Below, piece by piece: positions 40,220 to 50,805 of a DNA stretch of 64,000 nt. Made by a program: the position numbers and the translations under genes. This stretch comes from Bacteroidales bacterium. Its GTDB lineage: Bacteria; Bacteroidota; Bacteroidia; Bacteroidales; Paludibacteraceae. Position 1 is the first letter of the stretch. Each line of letters opens with the position of its first letter. The notes below the pieces were generated by a model, which had not been told where the DNA came from, did no database searches, and saw nothing but the letters and a program-made list of their open reading frames with translations. The stretch covers positions 1 to 64,000 of the forward strand of contig SUWZ01000012.1 of NCBI GenBank assembly GCA_015061185.1. Direction: 5' to 3'.

Positions 40220-41020
40220 TTAGAATGTTACTGCAAATGCGATATTATTACCATTTGAATTAATACTAAACTCAGGCACAGCCATGCCGGTGTTCTTTTT
40301 GCCATTTTCATACGCTTCAATATACTTGTCAACTATTTGAGTAGCGTTTTTGTGACCTCGCTTATGCAATCTTCTTCCAATAAAAAAGGTAGGAGTACTC
40401 AAGGCTAAACTCGCCCCAGAAACCAACAATGTACAATAAAAAAAATCTACATGATCTTTACGTATATAATGGACTAAACCAGGTATACCAACACAAGTAC
40501 CCACCAATCCTGTAATAGCGAATGAGGCACCTACATTAGTCAAAATCTTACCTACTCTTGATTCTTCTCTTGCTTTCTTAAAATCAAGCCAATCATGGCT
40601 TAGCAAATCCATCGCTTGCTCTTCCGGCAACATATTTCCCCATTTGATTAGACCGGACTCTCTTTTCCCTTTTGTTGTATATTTTAAGTAAGTATGAGAA
40701 ATGGGGGTAGGCTCTTCAAAAATATATTCATTAGGATCTACACTATTCATACCGGAAGAGACAGCAGAAGATTCTGATACGGGAGAGCTATGAGCAATCA
40801 TATCCTTTTCTCCATTCTCATACTTGATCATGAAAATGTCGGATTTCTTTTCAGAAAAAGCAGGACCATCCAAATTTACCCAACGTTTGTACTTCACCTC
40901 ATTTTTACTAACCTCCAAAATTCTACATTGTAGTTCATCTCCATTTCGTTTGACAATTATGTCTTGAGCAGACAGATTAAAAACCACGCACATTGTCAAT
41001 AAAAAAATTAGTTTTTTCAT
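40220..41020 (-). CDS. Secreted hypothetical protein, tandem paralog of neighbour
   Basis: DIIVKRNGDELQCRILEVSKNEVKYKRWVNLDGPAFSEKKSDIFMIKYENGEKD; start moved to internal MKKLIFLLTMCVVFNLSAQ. Confidence 0.8.
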   Translation of the reverse strand: MKKLIFLLTMCVVFNLSAQDIIVKRNGDELQCRILEVSKNEVKYKRWVNLDGPAFSEKKSDIFMIKYENGEKDMIAHSSPVSESSAVSSGMNSVDPNEYIFEEPTPISHTYLKYTTKGKRESGLIKWGNMLPEEQAMDLLSHDWLDFKKAREESRVGKILTNVGASFAITGLVGTCVGIPGLVHYIRKDHVDFFYCTLLVSGASLALSTPTFFIGRRLHKRGHKNATQIVDKYIEAYENGKKNTGMAVPEFSINSNGNNIAFAVTF

Positions 41021-41229
41021 TCTTTCACTTAATAAATTATTAAAAAAACTCCTCCCAATAACTCTAACTACCAAGAGGGTGTTTAAGCGAATGAGTTTTT
41101 TTTGTGATAGCAAAAAAAACTCATGTCTTTACAAAGATATGAGCGAATTTAATTTTCAAATTATTTCACCTATTCAACTGACTATCAGAAACATTCAAAC
41201 AAAACAAATTATTCAACAAACTTAGATGA

Positions 41230-41280
41230 TTGAGAAAAAAAACATTGTTCCTAACAAGAAATCTGTTAGAAACAATGTTA
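41230..41280 (-). terminator. Terminator downstream of GH16 gene
   Basis: AACATTGTTCCTAACA...TGTTAGAAACAATGTT with T8 on minus strand. Confidence 0.85.
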
Positions 41281-41318
41281 ATAATATTTTGAAATAGATT
41301 AAAAAGAGTTCCTTACCT

Positions 41319-42365
41319 CTATTTTTTCAAGAAAGAAGCCACTCTTTTCCCGTCTTTGCAAAGATAATAGATTCCCTTAGGCAAAGAGGATACATCTAAA
41401 GTACCGGCAGAGACATTAGAACTCACCGTAACACCTTGAATTGAAACAAGTTGATACTCTACACCCTCTTCTCCACCACAGATATTTACAGACTCTGTTG
41501 CAAAAGAAGGAGTCACTTTAAGCCGATTCGCTCTTATTAATTCTGTTTCTGTTGAATTTTGTTGTTCATAAACACGCACATAATCAACCAACATACGTTG
41601 AGGGAAAACACTATCATCAATACCTTGTTCACCGCCCCAACCGCCTCCAACGGCAATATTCAACAGAAGATGAAAACGTTGGTCAAATGGCCATACAGCA
41701 GAATTATTATCTTGCTCTTTGTCAAAAGAAAAGACCATATTTCCATCCAAATAAAAAGTAACATTGTCTTCAAACCATTCAAGACTATAAATATGCCAAT
41801 TTTCGGCAGGATTGGAGGTTGTAACAGTATTACCTTTGTTGGTATTAATACTATGATGATAAGCCTCTGTATGAATATTACAGTGAATCTTCAAGGGATC
41901 AAAACCTACATTTTCCATGATATCCAACTCGCCACTTTTAGGCCACCCCCCATAAACCTCATCCGTAGGAAGCATCCAAATGGCAGGCCACATTCCTCTG
42001 CCTTTTGGCAATAAGGCTCTCACCTCAAATTTCCCATACGTCCAATCGCCTTTGTTTTTAGAGATAATCCGGGCAGAAGTATATTGCTTGGTTTCTCCAT
42101 CACCCCACCAACGCCAACTCTCTTTTCTGGCTTCAATAACTAGATTTCCATTTTCCACCCAAGCATTTCTATTCTCCTTCGGGGTATAGTTTTGCGCTTC
42201 ATTGTTCCCCCAATCCCAGTCATTCCCCTGGGTATCAAAAGACCATTTAGAATTATCCGGCTCACCGGAATAATCAAACTCATCCGACCAAACTAACCCC
42301 CACTCTTCTGCATGGAGAGAAGACAAAATAAAACAAGAAATAGCTAACAATAAAAATCGTTTCAT
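41319..42365 (-). CDS. GH16-family beta-glucanase with T9SS-like C-terminal domain
   Basis: LVWSDEFDYSGEPDNSKW, PAIWMLPTDEVYGGWPKSGELDIMENVG (ExDxxE catalytic motif); C-term YQLVSIQGVTVSSN...LPKGIYYL. Confidence 0.95.
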   Translation of the reverse strand: MKRFLLLAISCFILSSLHAEEWGLVWSDEFDYSGEPDNSKWSFDTQGNDWDWGNNEAQNYTPKENRNAWVENGNLVIEARKESWRWWGDGETKQYTSARIISKNKGDWTYGKFEVRALLPKGRGMWPAIWMLPTDEVYGGWPKSGELDIMENVGFDPLKIHCNIHTEAYHHSINTNKGNTVTTSNPAENWHIYSLEWFEDNVTFYLDGNMVFSFDKEQDNNSAVWPFDQRFHLLLNIAVGGGWGGEQGIDDSVFPQRMLVDYVRVYEQQNSTETELIRANRLKVTPSFATESVNICGGEEGVEYQLVSIQGVTVSSNVSAGTLDVSSLPKGIYYLCKDGKRVASFLKK

Positions 42366-42469
42366 ACTTAGAATATTAATAAAAGGAATCACTTCAAATT
42401 ATATCTACCCAATTTATAGCAACTACCAATGGTTATTCTTCGTTTCAAAAATAATTATTTTCTTATAAA

Positions 42470-42552
42470 AGAAGTTGTTTAAATTTTATTTCGAGCATAT
42501 TTGAGAGAGTGAAACTCAAAACAAATTTAAAATAAAATTTAAACGGTTTCTT
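42470..42552. repeat. MITE-like element, copy B (83 bp)
   Basis: TIRs AGAAGTTGTTTAAATTTTATT / AATAAAATTTAAACGGTTTCTT; internal sequence shared inverted with 55195-55389. Confidence 0.75.
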
Positions 42553-42571
42553 AATAATGGCTTTAACAATA

Positions 42572-44158
42572 TCAGTTAACCAACCGCTCAATCTTGCAAC
42601 TGTGTTCCTTGGTCTTCTCGTCGTAATTCACGCCTACGAAAAGCAGGTCGCCTTTGTAGTTGTTGAGAGCTTGGCAGTAGTTTTTATCCTTTATTTGTTG
42701 AAGCGCACTTCCTGCGCTTTTGTTGTGTTTTAACTCTATCACCATTGCCGGAATGTTGGGCAAATATGGAATTAACACCAAGTCTGCGTAACCTTTGCCG
42801 GTTGGCAACTCTTTGAAGAGCGTGTAGCGTGTGTTAGCGTAGAAGTAAGCCAAGCAGATGGCACTTTGGAAGCAATGCTCGTCGTTGTAGGTTAGAGGGT
42901 TGGTCACCTCTGTGTGGGCTGCGTCGAGAGCCTTTGCCACTGCCTCCTCGTTGCCTTCGACGGTTGCGTCGAGGAGTTTCTTGGAGGCGTTGATAATCTC
43001 CATCAGTTTTTTGTAGTCGGGACTCAATTTGACAGAACGCACCCACTCTTGCCGAACCTCCTCGTTGGGGATGCAGCAAGTTTGTTCCTCAAAATTATAG
43101 TTCAAGTAACCCAAGTGAATCAGGTAAGTGAACACATCGTCCTTCGACTCAAACTTGTCCAAAGTGTTCAAGAACGAGCCGACATCCACCTCCACACTGT
43201 CACCCGAAATCATGGTGACAACATCTTGACGAATGCCTTCAAAATCCATCAAAATGTAATCCTTCAACGCCTCAAATGAACCTGTAGCAGACCAATAGCT
43301 GCCCATCCTTTTGCGACTGATGGAAGAGGTCACCGACTTTGGATTGAACAAGCTGACTTCGTCGCTGAGCCTGTAACCGTCATACCAACGCTCAAATTCG
43401 GCAAAGTCACATCCGTATTGTTCGCAAAGGGCCTTGGTCTCCTCTGCGGTGAAACCTACGTGCGGAGCAAATTGCGCAGCGTCGAGCATAGTATATTCCG
43501 TGAACTCGTTCAGTTTGGACTGTACCTTGTCGCGCACAATCGGAATAATGCCGGTAATATAAGCCAATGCAATAGCCGGACGAATAGCGGTGTCCTTGAA
43601 AAGTGCGTTGAGAAAACTTAGGTAACTGTCGAACAGCGATTGCGGAACTTGCTCACGAATCAAGACATCGTATTCATCTATGATGATGACAAACTTTTCG
43701 CCGGTTTCCGCATAGACTTTAAGAATGCATTGATCCAAAGTTTCTCCGCTACAAAAAGACAACGCAGGAAAAGCCACCTTAAATTCATCAACCAAAGTCT
43801 CATGAATGTCTGTCAACAAAAGATCCTTTCTATTCCTCTGTATCGCCCTTTGATACCACCCGTTCAAATCCAGTTTGATGACATTGAACTTGTTCAGGTA
43901 TTTGTCAAAGCATGGCTCTTGACCGAGTTTCATCTGGCTGAAAACCTCTCTGGTGTTGCAGCCCTTTGAGTAGTAGGCAGAAATCATGTTGCCCGCCATG
44001 CTCTTCCCAAAACGGCGAGGACGGGAGAGGCAGACAAAATTATCATCAGAATCTATCAAGTCATTAAGTTCATAGATTATCTGTGATTTGTCCACATATA
44101 TCTTTTTATTTCTGTTCTGCATGAACGCATCCGCGTTCGGATTCAGATATAAGCCCAT
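42572..44158 (-). CDS. AAA ATPase with C-terminal PD-(D/E)XK-like (DUF1703) domain
   Basis: YVDKSQIIYELND, LSRPRRFGKSMAGNMISAYYSKG, VIIIDEYDVLI, MVIELKHNKSAGSALQQIKDKNYCQAL. Confidence 0.93.
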   Translation of the reverse strand: MGLYLNPNADAFMQNRNKKIYVDKSQIIYELNDLIDSDDNFVCLSRPRRFGKSMAGNMISAYYSKGCNTREVFSQMKLGQEPCFDKYLNKFNVIKLDLNGWYQRAIQRNRKDLLLTDIHETLVDEFKVAFPALSFCSGETLDQCILKVYAETGEKFVIIIDEYDVLIREQVPQSLFDSYLSFLNALFKDTAIRPAIALAYITGIIPIVRDKVQSKLNEFTEYTMLDAAQFAPHVGFTAEETKALCEQYGCDFAEFERWYDGYRLSDEVSLFNPKSVTSSISRKRMGSYWSATGSFEALKDYILMDFEGIRQDVVTMISGDSVEVDVGSFLNTLDKFESKDDVFTYLIHLGYLNYNFEEQTCCIPNEEVRQEWVRSVKLSPDYKKLMEIINASKKLLDATVEGNEEAVAKALDAAHTEVTNPLTYNDEHCFQSAICLAYFYANTRYTLFKELPTGKGYADLVLIPYLPNIPAMVIELKHNKSAGSALQQIKDKNYCQALNNYKGDLLFVGVNYDEKTKEHSCKIERLVN

Positions 44159-44410
44159 AATTTCTGATATTTAAGTTTTTACAAAGATAGAAAAATTTTG
44201 AAATATCTCTCTATTCATTGTATATAACAAACTTCAGAGAGAGTAGTATTATAACACTCTCTGCAACTTGACTCTGCATTTGTGGAAATATTTATAATCA
44301 ATTTTAAACTGAGAAAAGGTTCAATGATAAGACAATAATCATCATTGGAGGAAAGCGATATAACTTCCTTGTTCTTTCTGATTGTCAGTTACTTTAGGTC
44401 CTTCAAAAAA

Positions 44411-44444
44411 ACAAACAAAGGCAGCTACCTTGCCGCCTTTGTAA
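44411..44444 (-). terminator. Terminator of ilvE
   Basis: ACAAAGGCAGC...GCCGCCTTTGT with T-run on minus strand. Confidence 0.75.
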
Positions 44445-44461
44445 ATAGAGTATTAAATTTG

Positions 44462-45484
44462 TTAATCCAATACAGTCACCCAATTATGCGTATCAGGCTC
44501 ATCACCATATTGAATACCTCTCAATTTATCATATAACATTTTGCTGATAGGGCCTGGTTTTCCGTCTTTAGAGATAACGTAAGACTTATTCATCTCCAAA
44601 TCGTCGATGCGAGCGATAGGGCTGATTACAGCAGCAGTACCGCAAGCGCCGGCCTCTTCCATTGTTTCCAACTCTTCGATAGGAATCTGTCTGCGTTCAA
44701 CCTTCATACCCATATCTTCAGCGAGTTGCATCAAACTACGGTTTGTGATAGAAGGCAAAATCGAAGTAGATTCAGGAGTGATGTAAGTATTATTCTTGAT
44801 TCCGAAGAAATTGGCTGCTCCAGCCTCGTCAATATACTTCTTCTCTTTCGCATCCAAATAGAATTCGCAAGAGTATCCCAAGTCATGAGCTTTTTTGTTT
44901 GCCAACAAACTTGCAGCATAGTTACCACCCACTTTATACACACCTGTACCTAATGGTGCAGAACGGTCAAATTCACGAATTACAACATACGGATTAGCAG
45001 AGAAACCTCCTTTGAAGTAAGGACCTACAGGCGTTACAAAAACAACGAAAAGATATTCATTAGCAGGACGAACACCAACTTGAGCTCCGGTTCCAATCAA
45101 CAATGGACGAATATACAAAGATGCTCCGCTCTCGTATGGAGGAATAAATCTTTCGTTCATCTTAACAACCTTTTTAATCATCTCACAGAACTTTTCTGTT
45201 GGCAATTCCGGCATTAAAATTCCACGACAAGTTGATTGCAAACGTTCTGCATTAGCCTCCATTCTGAAGATACGAATCTTTCCATCTTTACAGCGAAAAG
45301 CCTTTAGTCCCTCAAATGCCTCTTGACCATAATGAAGGCAAGTTGCAGCCATGTGCATATTGATACTCTCTTCTGAACTAAGCTCAATCTCTCCCCAAGC
45401 TCCGTTTCTGTAATAACAACGAACATTATAATCTGTCTTCATATAACCAAAAGACAAGTTCGCCCAATCTATATTTTCTGACAT
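44462..45484 (-). CDS. ilvE: Branched-chain amino acid aminotransferase
   Basis: CLHYGQEAFEGLKAFRCKDG, GVYKVGGNYAASL, EAGAANFFGI, EEAGACGTAAVISPI. Confidence 0.96.
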   Translation of the reverse strand: MSENIDWANLSFGYMKTDYNVRCYYRNGAWGEIELSSEESINMHMAATCLHYGQEAFEGLKAFRCKDGKIRIFRMEANAERLQSTCRGILMPELPTEKFCEMIKKVVKMNERFIPPYESGASLYIRPLLIGTGAQVGVRPANEYLFVVFVTPVGPYFKGGFSANPYVVIREFDRSAPLGTGVYKVGGNYAASLLANKKAHDLGYSCEFYLDAKEKKYIDEAGAANFFGIKNNTYITPESTSILPSITNRSLMQLAEDMGMKVERRQIPIEELETMEEAGACGTAAVISPIARIDDLEMNKSYVISKDGKPGPISKMLYDKLRGIQYGDEPDTHNWVTVLD

Positions 45485-45618
45485 ATCTTTGGATATTAAA
45501 ATTTAAACATCTTTATTTGAACCTCAAAGGTAGTAAAATTTTATTTAGAACGTTGTTTAAATCTTTATAAAATACATCAACCTTAACAAAAAAACTGAGA
45601 TTTTGGAGAAATTACGTC

Positions 45619-45662
45619 AAAGGAAAGGTCCGTTTTGCACAAGAACAAAACAGACCTTTTAT
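45619..45662 (-). terminator. Terminator of surface-protein cassette
   Basis: AAAGGTCCGTTTTG...CAAAACAGACCTTT. Confidence 0.8.
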
Positions 45663-45706
45663 GCAATCCTTTACAAAGCAACTTCTATTAATTACCCTAT
45701 AAAGCT

Positions 45707-47584
45707 TTATTTCACTTCAACAAGAAGGGCATTTGGTTTGAATGAGATACTATTACCGCCAGAGTAGGTAGCACTTTGGTAAATTCCATTCCATTCTGTA
45801 CCTCCGGAAATTACTCCTCCTGAAGAAAGATCATAATCCACCGTTTTACCATAAGGACCATAAATAAACATGTAAACACTACCGGAAGTCAATGCATTAA
45901 TGGAAGTCGGCAATTGATATGTCAACATATCCAAACCATCTTTCGATTTGATGTTAATTGCATTCCCGACAGTAGCAGCATACTTAATAGATGCGTATGG
46001 CGAAGAAGCAGTTATATAATGGTTACCATACCCTTTCAATCCCAAAGAAATCATCACACCACCGGCAGCAGTTGTCTCCGTCATATCTGTACAAGAAGGC
46101 GCAATTGTTATCACTTGCCCTCCTTTCAGTTTTATGACATCCAGCACCTTAGAAAAGACGTTAGAATAAGAGATTAATTGCACCTTTGCCCCTTCATTCA
46201 CCTCAAAAGTATAGGATGAAACCGGAATACCACTATTAGCAGTTAATTCACTTGATATATTTACATCACAATTATTCATTATCACGTCATAATCGGTTTT
46301 CAACCCATAACCATATTTTGGTTTTTTCGACTCATCATAATTTTTGTAGTAAGGAGAACATGCAATATTTAAATTCAACTTAACCCCACCATCAAAAATA
46401 ATTGAGTTATCGGCAACCAAACCTCTACCACCGTATGAAACTTCAGAGATAGTCAAATCATGATTTCCTCCCAACATCTTAATCATACCGTCTGCTTTAA
46501 CAATACACTGATAAGAGATATCATCAATTTCAGAATCGTAGAATGGAGTTGCATTCAACACACCATTGATAGTACCACCATTAACAATTACATCACCGGA
46601 GCAACGAATAAAACGACTCACTTCACCACCAACATCAAAGGTAAGCAATCCTCCATTGATTGTAATCGAACCATTTTCCGGGGTAATAGGAAGCAATGTA
46701 TCACCATCACACTTCAAACCTTTTGCATCATCAATATATTTATCTTCCGAATCACGGTTAACATAATTAATGCTACCTCCATTAATCTGCATATACCCTT
46801 TTTCCACTTCAACTCCATATCCCAAAACGAGTAAAGCCCCTCCATTCATTTCGAAATAATCATTCATTTTGAGTGCATCACCATACGGTGCAATCACGCT
46901 AACAGTACCACTATTAATTTCGATATAATCTCCTGATTGAATACCGCGTTTAGAGTTTGCCACAACAGACAAAGCTCCTTCTCCCACAAACACAATTTGA
47001 CCTTTGCTTCTCAAAACAGCATTACAAGTATCAGCCGAAGAATCAGCTAAACGATTTTCACCTTTCAATTCCAAGTTCATAGAACTTCCCGCAAAAGAAC
47101 GAATAGGAGCCAACACTCCTTTAGAAGCCAAGTTCAAGTTATTCAATTGTACAGTGAATTTTCTTTCAGACTCAATATGGAAGTAGCCATCAGAAGAGGA
47201 GCCGGACAATGAATAGACAACATTTTCTAATTGAGAATGACAATTTACAAAAACACCACCCTCTTCTATTGTAACTTCAATATCATTTTCCAATGGATTA
47301 ACAACCACAGGATCTTGTCCATCTTGAAAAGTCACAAAAACTGTATCAGAAGCGACAAGAATCTCCTCAAAAGAGAGAGAGTCTATTGCATCGATTTCAT
47401 ATACCATCATTTCATCACCCTCCATTGAAAAGAGAGCCTGACCCTCGAGGAATCTCAACGTATCTAAATCCGAACATTTTTCATCCTCAACAATTTCACC
47501 ACCACTATGCAAATAAAAGACATGTGCTCCAAAAGTAGAGAAGCATAAGAACAGACTGATTAAGAATAAAAAAGACCTTTTCAT
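45707..47584 (-). CDS. Secreted carbohydrate-binding-domain (DUF4353-like) beta-solenoid protein
   Basis: Repeated NGG/INGGSI..., YIEINSGTVSVIAPYGDALKMNDYFEMNGGALLVLGYG; signal peptide. Confidence 0.8.
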   Translation of the reverse strand: MKRSFLFLISLFLCFSTFGAHVFYLHSGGEIVEDEKCSDLDTLRFLEGQALFSMEGDEMMVYEIDAIDSLSFEEILVASDTVFVTFQDGQDPVVVNPLENDIEVTIEEGGVFVNCHSQLENVVYSLSGSSSDGYFHIESERKFTVQLNNLNLASKGVLAPIRSFAGSSMNLELKGENRLADSSADTCNAVLRSKGQIVFVGEGALSVVANSKRGIQSGDYIEINSGTVSVIAPYGDALKMNDYFEMNGGALLVLGYGVEVEKGYMQINGGSINYVNRDSEDKYIDDAKGLKCDGDTLLPITPENGSITINGGLLTFDVGGEVSRFIRCSGDVIVNGGTINGVLNATPFYDSEIDDISYQCIVKADGMIKMLGGNHDLTISEVSYGGRGLVADNSIIFDGGVKLNLNIACSPYYKNYDESKKPKYGYGLKTDYDVIMNNCDVNISSELTANSGIPVSSYTFEVNEGAKVQLISYSNVFSKVLDVIKLKGGQVITIAPSCTDMTETTAAGGVMISLGLKGYGNHYITASSPYASIKYAATVGNAINIKSKDGLDMLTYQLPTSINALTSGSVYMFIYGPYGKTVDYDLSSGGVISGGTEWNGIYQSATYSGGNSISFKPNALLVEVK

Positions 47585-48072
47585 AGTTTACTGATTTTAA
47601 TTGATACTCCATTAACTTTCACAACATAATTTCCGACAGAATATCCGGAAAGATCAATCCCCTCATCACTATAAGCGAACTCAGCCAACAAAACTCCGGA
47701 CAAAGAGAACAGTTGCACCCAATCACCTTGGTTTACCCCAGAGAGATAAAACTTAGAGAAGACAGGATTGGGATAAGCAGCCAAACAAGATAATGAAGAA
47801 AGAGAATTATCTGTATCACCCGTAGTATAAGGAGAAAAAATCTGCATTGTTTTAATCATCGACAACGGAATCAACATCAAATCTTGCTGTTTATCTGAAG
47901 TTTTAATCTTCATAGTATCTTTATTGAAAAGCAAATAACCACTTGGTTCAATATTGTAACTACAACTACCACCTTTTTTCAACGTTAACGTGATGTCAGC
48001 TTGAGCTGATACCACGAGGGGAAAAAGGAGAAAAACAACACCCCACAATAGTTTTCTGGAACAGTCTCTCAT
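47581..48072 (-). CDS. Small secreted protein with T9SS-type C-terminal sorting-like domain
   Basis: AYPNPVFSKFYLSG...VQLFSLSGVLLAEF...LSGYSVGNYVVKVNG; 4-bp overlap with downstream gene. Confidence 0.85.
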   Translation of the reverse strand: MRDCSRKLLWGVVFLLFPLVVSAQADITLTLKKGGSCSYNIEPSGYLLFNKDTMKIKTSDKQQDLMLIPLSMIKTMQIFSPYTTGDTDNSLSSLSCLAAYPNPVFSKFYLSGVNQGDWVQLFSLSGVLLAEFAYSDEGIDLSGYSVGNYVVKVNGVSIKISKL

Positions 48073-48146
48073 GATATTAAAATTTATTTATGCAATATTA
48101 CATTTTTTTTATTAAATACACACACTAAAATTGTTAAAAAAAGCAG

Positions 48147-48182
48147 AGACCGTCCATTCTCTCGAAAAAACGGTCTCAAAAA
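48147..48182 (-). terminator. Terminator of 863-aa surface protein gene
   Basis: GAGACCGT...ACGGTCTC. Confidence 0.6.
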
Positions 48183-48213
48183 TATATAAGAACAACACAA
48201 TTTAGGGTCTAAG

Positions 48214-50805
48214 TTACCAACGCCCACCGGAACTGGAAGAAGAACCTGATGCAGAAGCTCCACTCACACTTCCTCCTTCACCGTAAAAATGGCCTCCATT
48301 ATTATAGCCCAACTCACCAAAATAGGTATAAGTTCCAGTATAGTTACCTCCGGTATAGAAACCATAAGACGAGGAAGATTTATCGGAAGCAAAATACATA
48401 GACGAGCTTCCAATAGGCAATTTTATGGAAGACAACACATTTCCGCTTGCGTCTGCAACATGTAGCAAGGTATTAGCCGACAAATTAGCAGATTTATATC
48501 CTGTAGCAACCACTTTCCCGGATGTATTAGGTGTAACTGCCATATCCGAGCCTCCAAAAGCCAAGACAGTTCCTCCTGAAATTGACAACGTATAGCTACC
48601 ATCTCCAATATCAAAAATTCCATTTCCGCCACCGGATTGTCCCACAACGACGGTACCACCGGAGATAACTCCATTTCCATTGGAATCAAATCCATCCCCA
48701 CCTGCCACAAGCAAATGGTAGCCTCCGGCTACTGTCAGAACCGACGTTGTTCCTGAAGAAGGACTGCCACCCCACATTCCTCCGCCGGGAGTTGATGAAG
48801 ATGTTGATGAACTTAAATGCGAAGCGGTTGCATTCCAACCATCATCTGATGTATTAACCATGGAGACTCCGCCTAAGAGATTGATATAACATGCTTCAAA
48901 GCCCTCAAATGCCTCCTTAACCACAACCAACCCGCCGGAAATTGTCAATATAGAGTCGGCACGAACTCCCTTCGCATCCATTCCATCCAACACCTCTGTG
49001 ATGATGTACCCTCCGGAAATATTCACCTGATTATTACTAAAAATTGGAGCATCGCCGGAATTAATAGTGATTGTACCACTGTATATATCAATGATGTTAT
49101 CAACGTTGAATCCTCGAGGTTTGGAGATATAACGAGTGCGGGACTCATTTCCCATGCCACCGCCACCCCACATTCCTCCGCCGGAAGAAGAGTTGGATAT
49201 GGTTGCTGATTGTGTACCATTACAAGTTAAGTTCATCACTAAAGAGCTATCTTCCGCACCTTCAACTCCTACGTATGCGTTCCAACTATTCACGCCTCGG
49301 CCATTTCCTGAGAGAGTCAGTTCTCCCGAACGAATTATAACGTCATTATCCGCTTTTAGGTAGATAGTGGCCGTTGTATCTGCTGTTCCGGCAGAGTCTT
49401 TATAGATATGAAACGAACCTTGTGCATCGATTGTCAGTTCGCCACTGATCATCGAGATATTGGCATCAGAATTGATACCCTTTGCTCCTTTTGCTCCGGA
49501 TGAGAGCTGAATGGAGAGTTGAGCATCACTCAACGAGACGTCCCCCGAAGCTTTAACGCCGCAAAGGAACGATGGGTCATATCCACTCCCCTTGGGCTCA
49601 TCGAATGTAGAGCCGGTGAGGTTGGCAATAACTTTTGCTCCGTCAGAGATATTTACCGTAGTTCCATTGATTGCCTTAGCACCATTAGCCGAACTATTGA
49701 TCACAATCTCTCCTCCGGATATTTCAATGCCGGCATCAGATTTCAACGCTCCTCCGTATGCATAATCTGCTTCTGCTTCATCATAATAGGGATCTTCTGA
49801 TGTAATATTCAGTTCGATTTTACCGCCGGCAATGCGCAACGGCTCTGCCCCGCTTTTGATAGCCTTGGCTCCTGCTCCACTCATATTCACCACCACATTT
49901 CCTCCATTAATCATAATGGCTGAATCACATTTCAATCCCTTCTTATCATCACCCAAAGAGGTAATTTTCATATTTCCCGCATTAATTTCGATACGACTTT
50001 TTTCGGCATCTATCCCATCACCTCCTACATTATCGGCCAACAGTTCTCCTCCATTCATCACAAAATAATCCAAATGCAAAGCATCTGCTACGGAAGAGTT
50101 AATTCGGATAGTATTCCCCTCTTCCAAACGAATGTAATCACTACTGAAAATAGCATGATTAGCATTTCCTGTCACATTTAAAACTCCATCGCTCTCTTCA
50201 CTAAATATCAACTGTGTTTTTGAAGTAAGAGTAGCTTTATTGTTGTTAGAAGAGTGATCGGAGAGCGAGGAGATGCCTAACAATTTCAGGGTTACCGCCT
50301 TGTCTTGAAGAATTTCAATCGCCGGCATTGAAGATTGGGTTGCAATCGAGACCTCATCCAAAATCAATGTTAACCGATCTGCTGAATTAATGGATAAGAA
50401 TCCATTTCCCGTTGCTCCGGAGATATAATACTCCAAATCTTTAATTCCCGTTGCCGCATCTACAACCACATTAGCTCCATCAACAGCAATCGACAAACCT
50501 GCATTTTTGTATGGATTATGCACTTCAACGGTTGAATCTAAATAATGAATCCGTATGATACTATCAGAAAGTACGGATGATGAAACCTCCGAAAAAAGGA
50601 GACTATCAATGCCTGAAATCGTAAATGGGATAGCTTTCTCAGGTGTATTCACAATCACGCTTCCGCCTCCTAATTTGATACTATCTACATTTGAAGTAAG
50701 TTCTTCATAAACAACTTCGTTTTGGAAATAGAACTGAATTTTTTGCTGAGCATACAATGCTAATCCACATAACACGCTCAATATTGCAGCAATATGTTTT
50801 TTCAT
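48214..50805 (-). CDS. Large secreted carbohydrate-binding-domain (DUF4353-like) protein
   Basis: Multiple ISGG.../NGG repeats, Gly/Ser-rich linkers SSSGGGMWGGGGMGNES and STPGGGMWGGSPSSG. Confidence 0.85.
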   Translation of the reverse strand: MKKHIAAILSVLCGLALYAQQKIQFYFQNEVVYEELTSNVDSIKLGGGSVIVNTPEKAIPFTISGIDSLLFSEVSSSVLSDSIIRIHYLDSTVEVHNPYKNAGLSIAVDGANVVVDAATGIKDLEYYISGATGNGFLSINSADRLTLILDEVSIATQSSMPAIEILQDKAVTLKLLGISSLSDHSSNNNKATLTSKTQLIFSEESDGVLNVTGNANHAIFSSDYIRLEEGNTIRINSSVADALHLDYFVMNGGELLADNVGGDGIDAEKSRIEINAGNMKITSLGDDKKGLKCDSAIMINGGNVVVNMSGAGAKAIKSGAEPLRIAGGKIELNITSEDPYYDEAEADYAYGGALKSDAGIEISGGEIVINSSANGAKAINGTTVNISDGAKVIANLTGSTFDEPKGSGYDPSFLCGVKASGDVSLSDAQLSIQLSSGAKGAKGINSDANISMISGELTIDAQGSFHIYKDSAGTADTTATIYLKADNDVIIRSGELTLSGNGRGVNSWNAYVGVEGAEDSSLVMNLTCNGTQSATISNSSSGGGMWGGGGMGNESRTRYISKPRGFNVDNIIDIYSGTITINSGDAPIFSNNQVNISGGYIITEVLDGMDAKGVRADSILTISGGLVVVKEAFEGFEACYINLLGGVSMVNTSDDGWNATASHLSSSTSSSTPGGGMWGGSPSSGTTSVLTVAGGYHLLVAGGDGFDSNGNGVISGGTVVVGQSGGGNGIFDIGDGSYTLSISGGTVLAFGGSDMAVTPNTSGKVVATGYKSANLSANTLLHVADASGNVLSSIKLPIGSSSMYFASDKSSSSYGFYTGGNYTGTYTYFGELGYNNGGHFYGEGGSVSGASASGSSSSSGGRW

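Noticed and set aside
41087-41125. ATGAGTTTTTTTTG...CAAAAAAAACTCAT inverted repeat upstream of 40220-41020
   Set aside because: Low-complexity A/T stem; could be a terminator or chance palindrome, no further support
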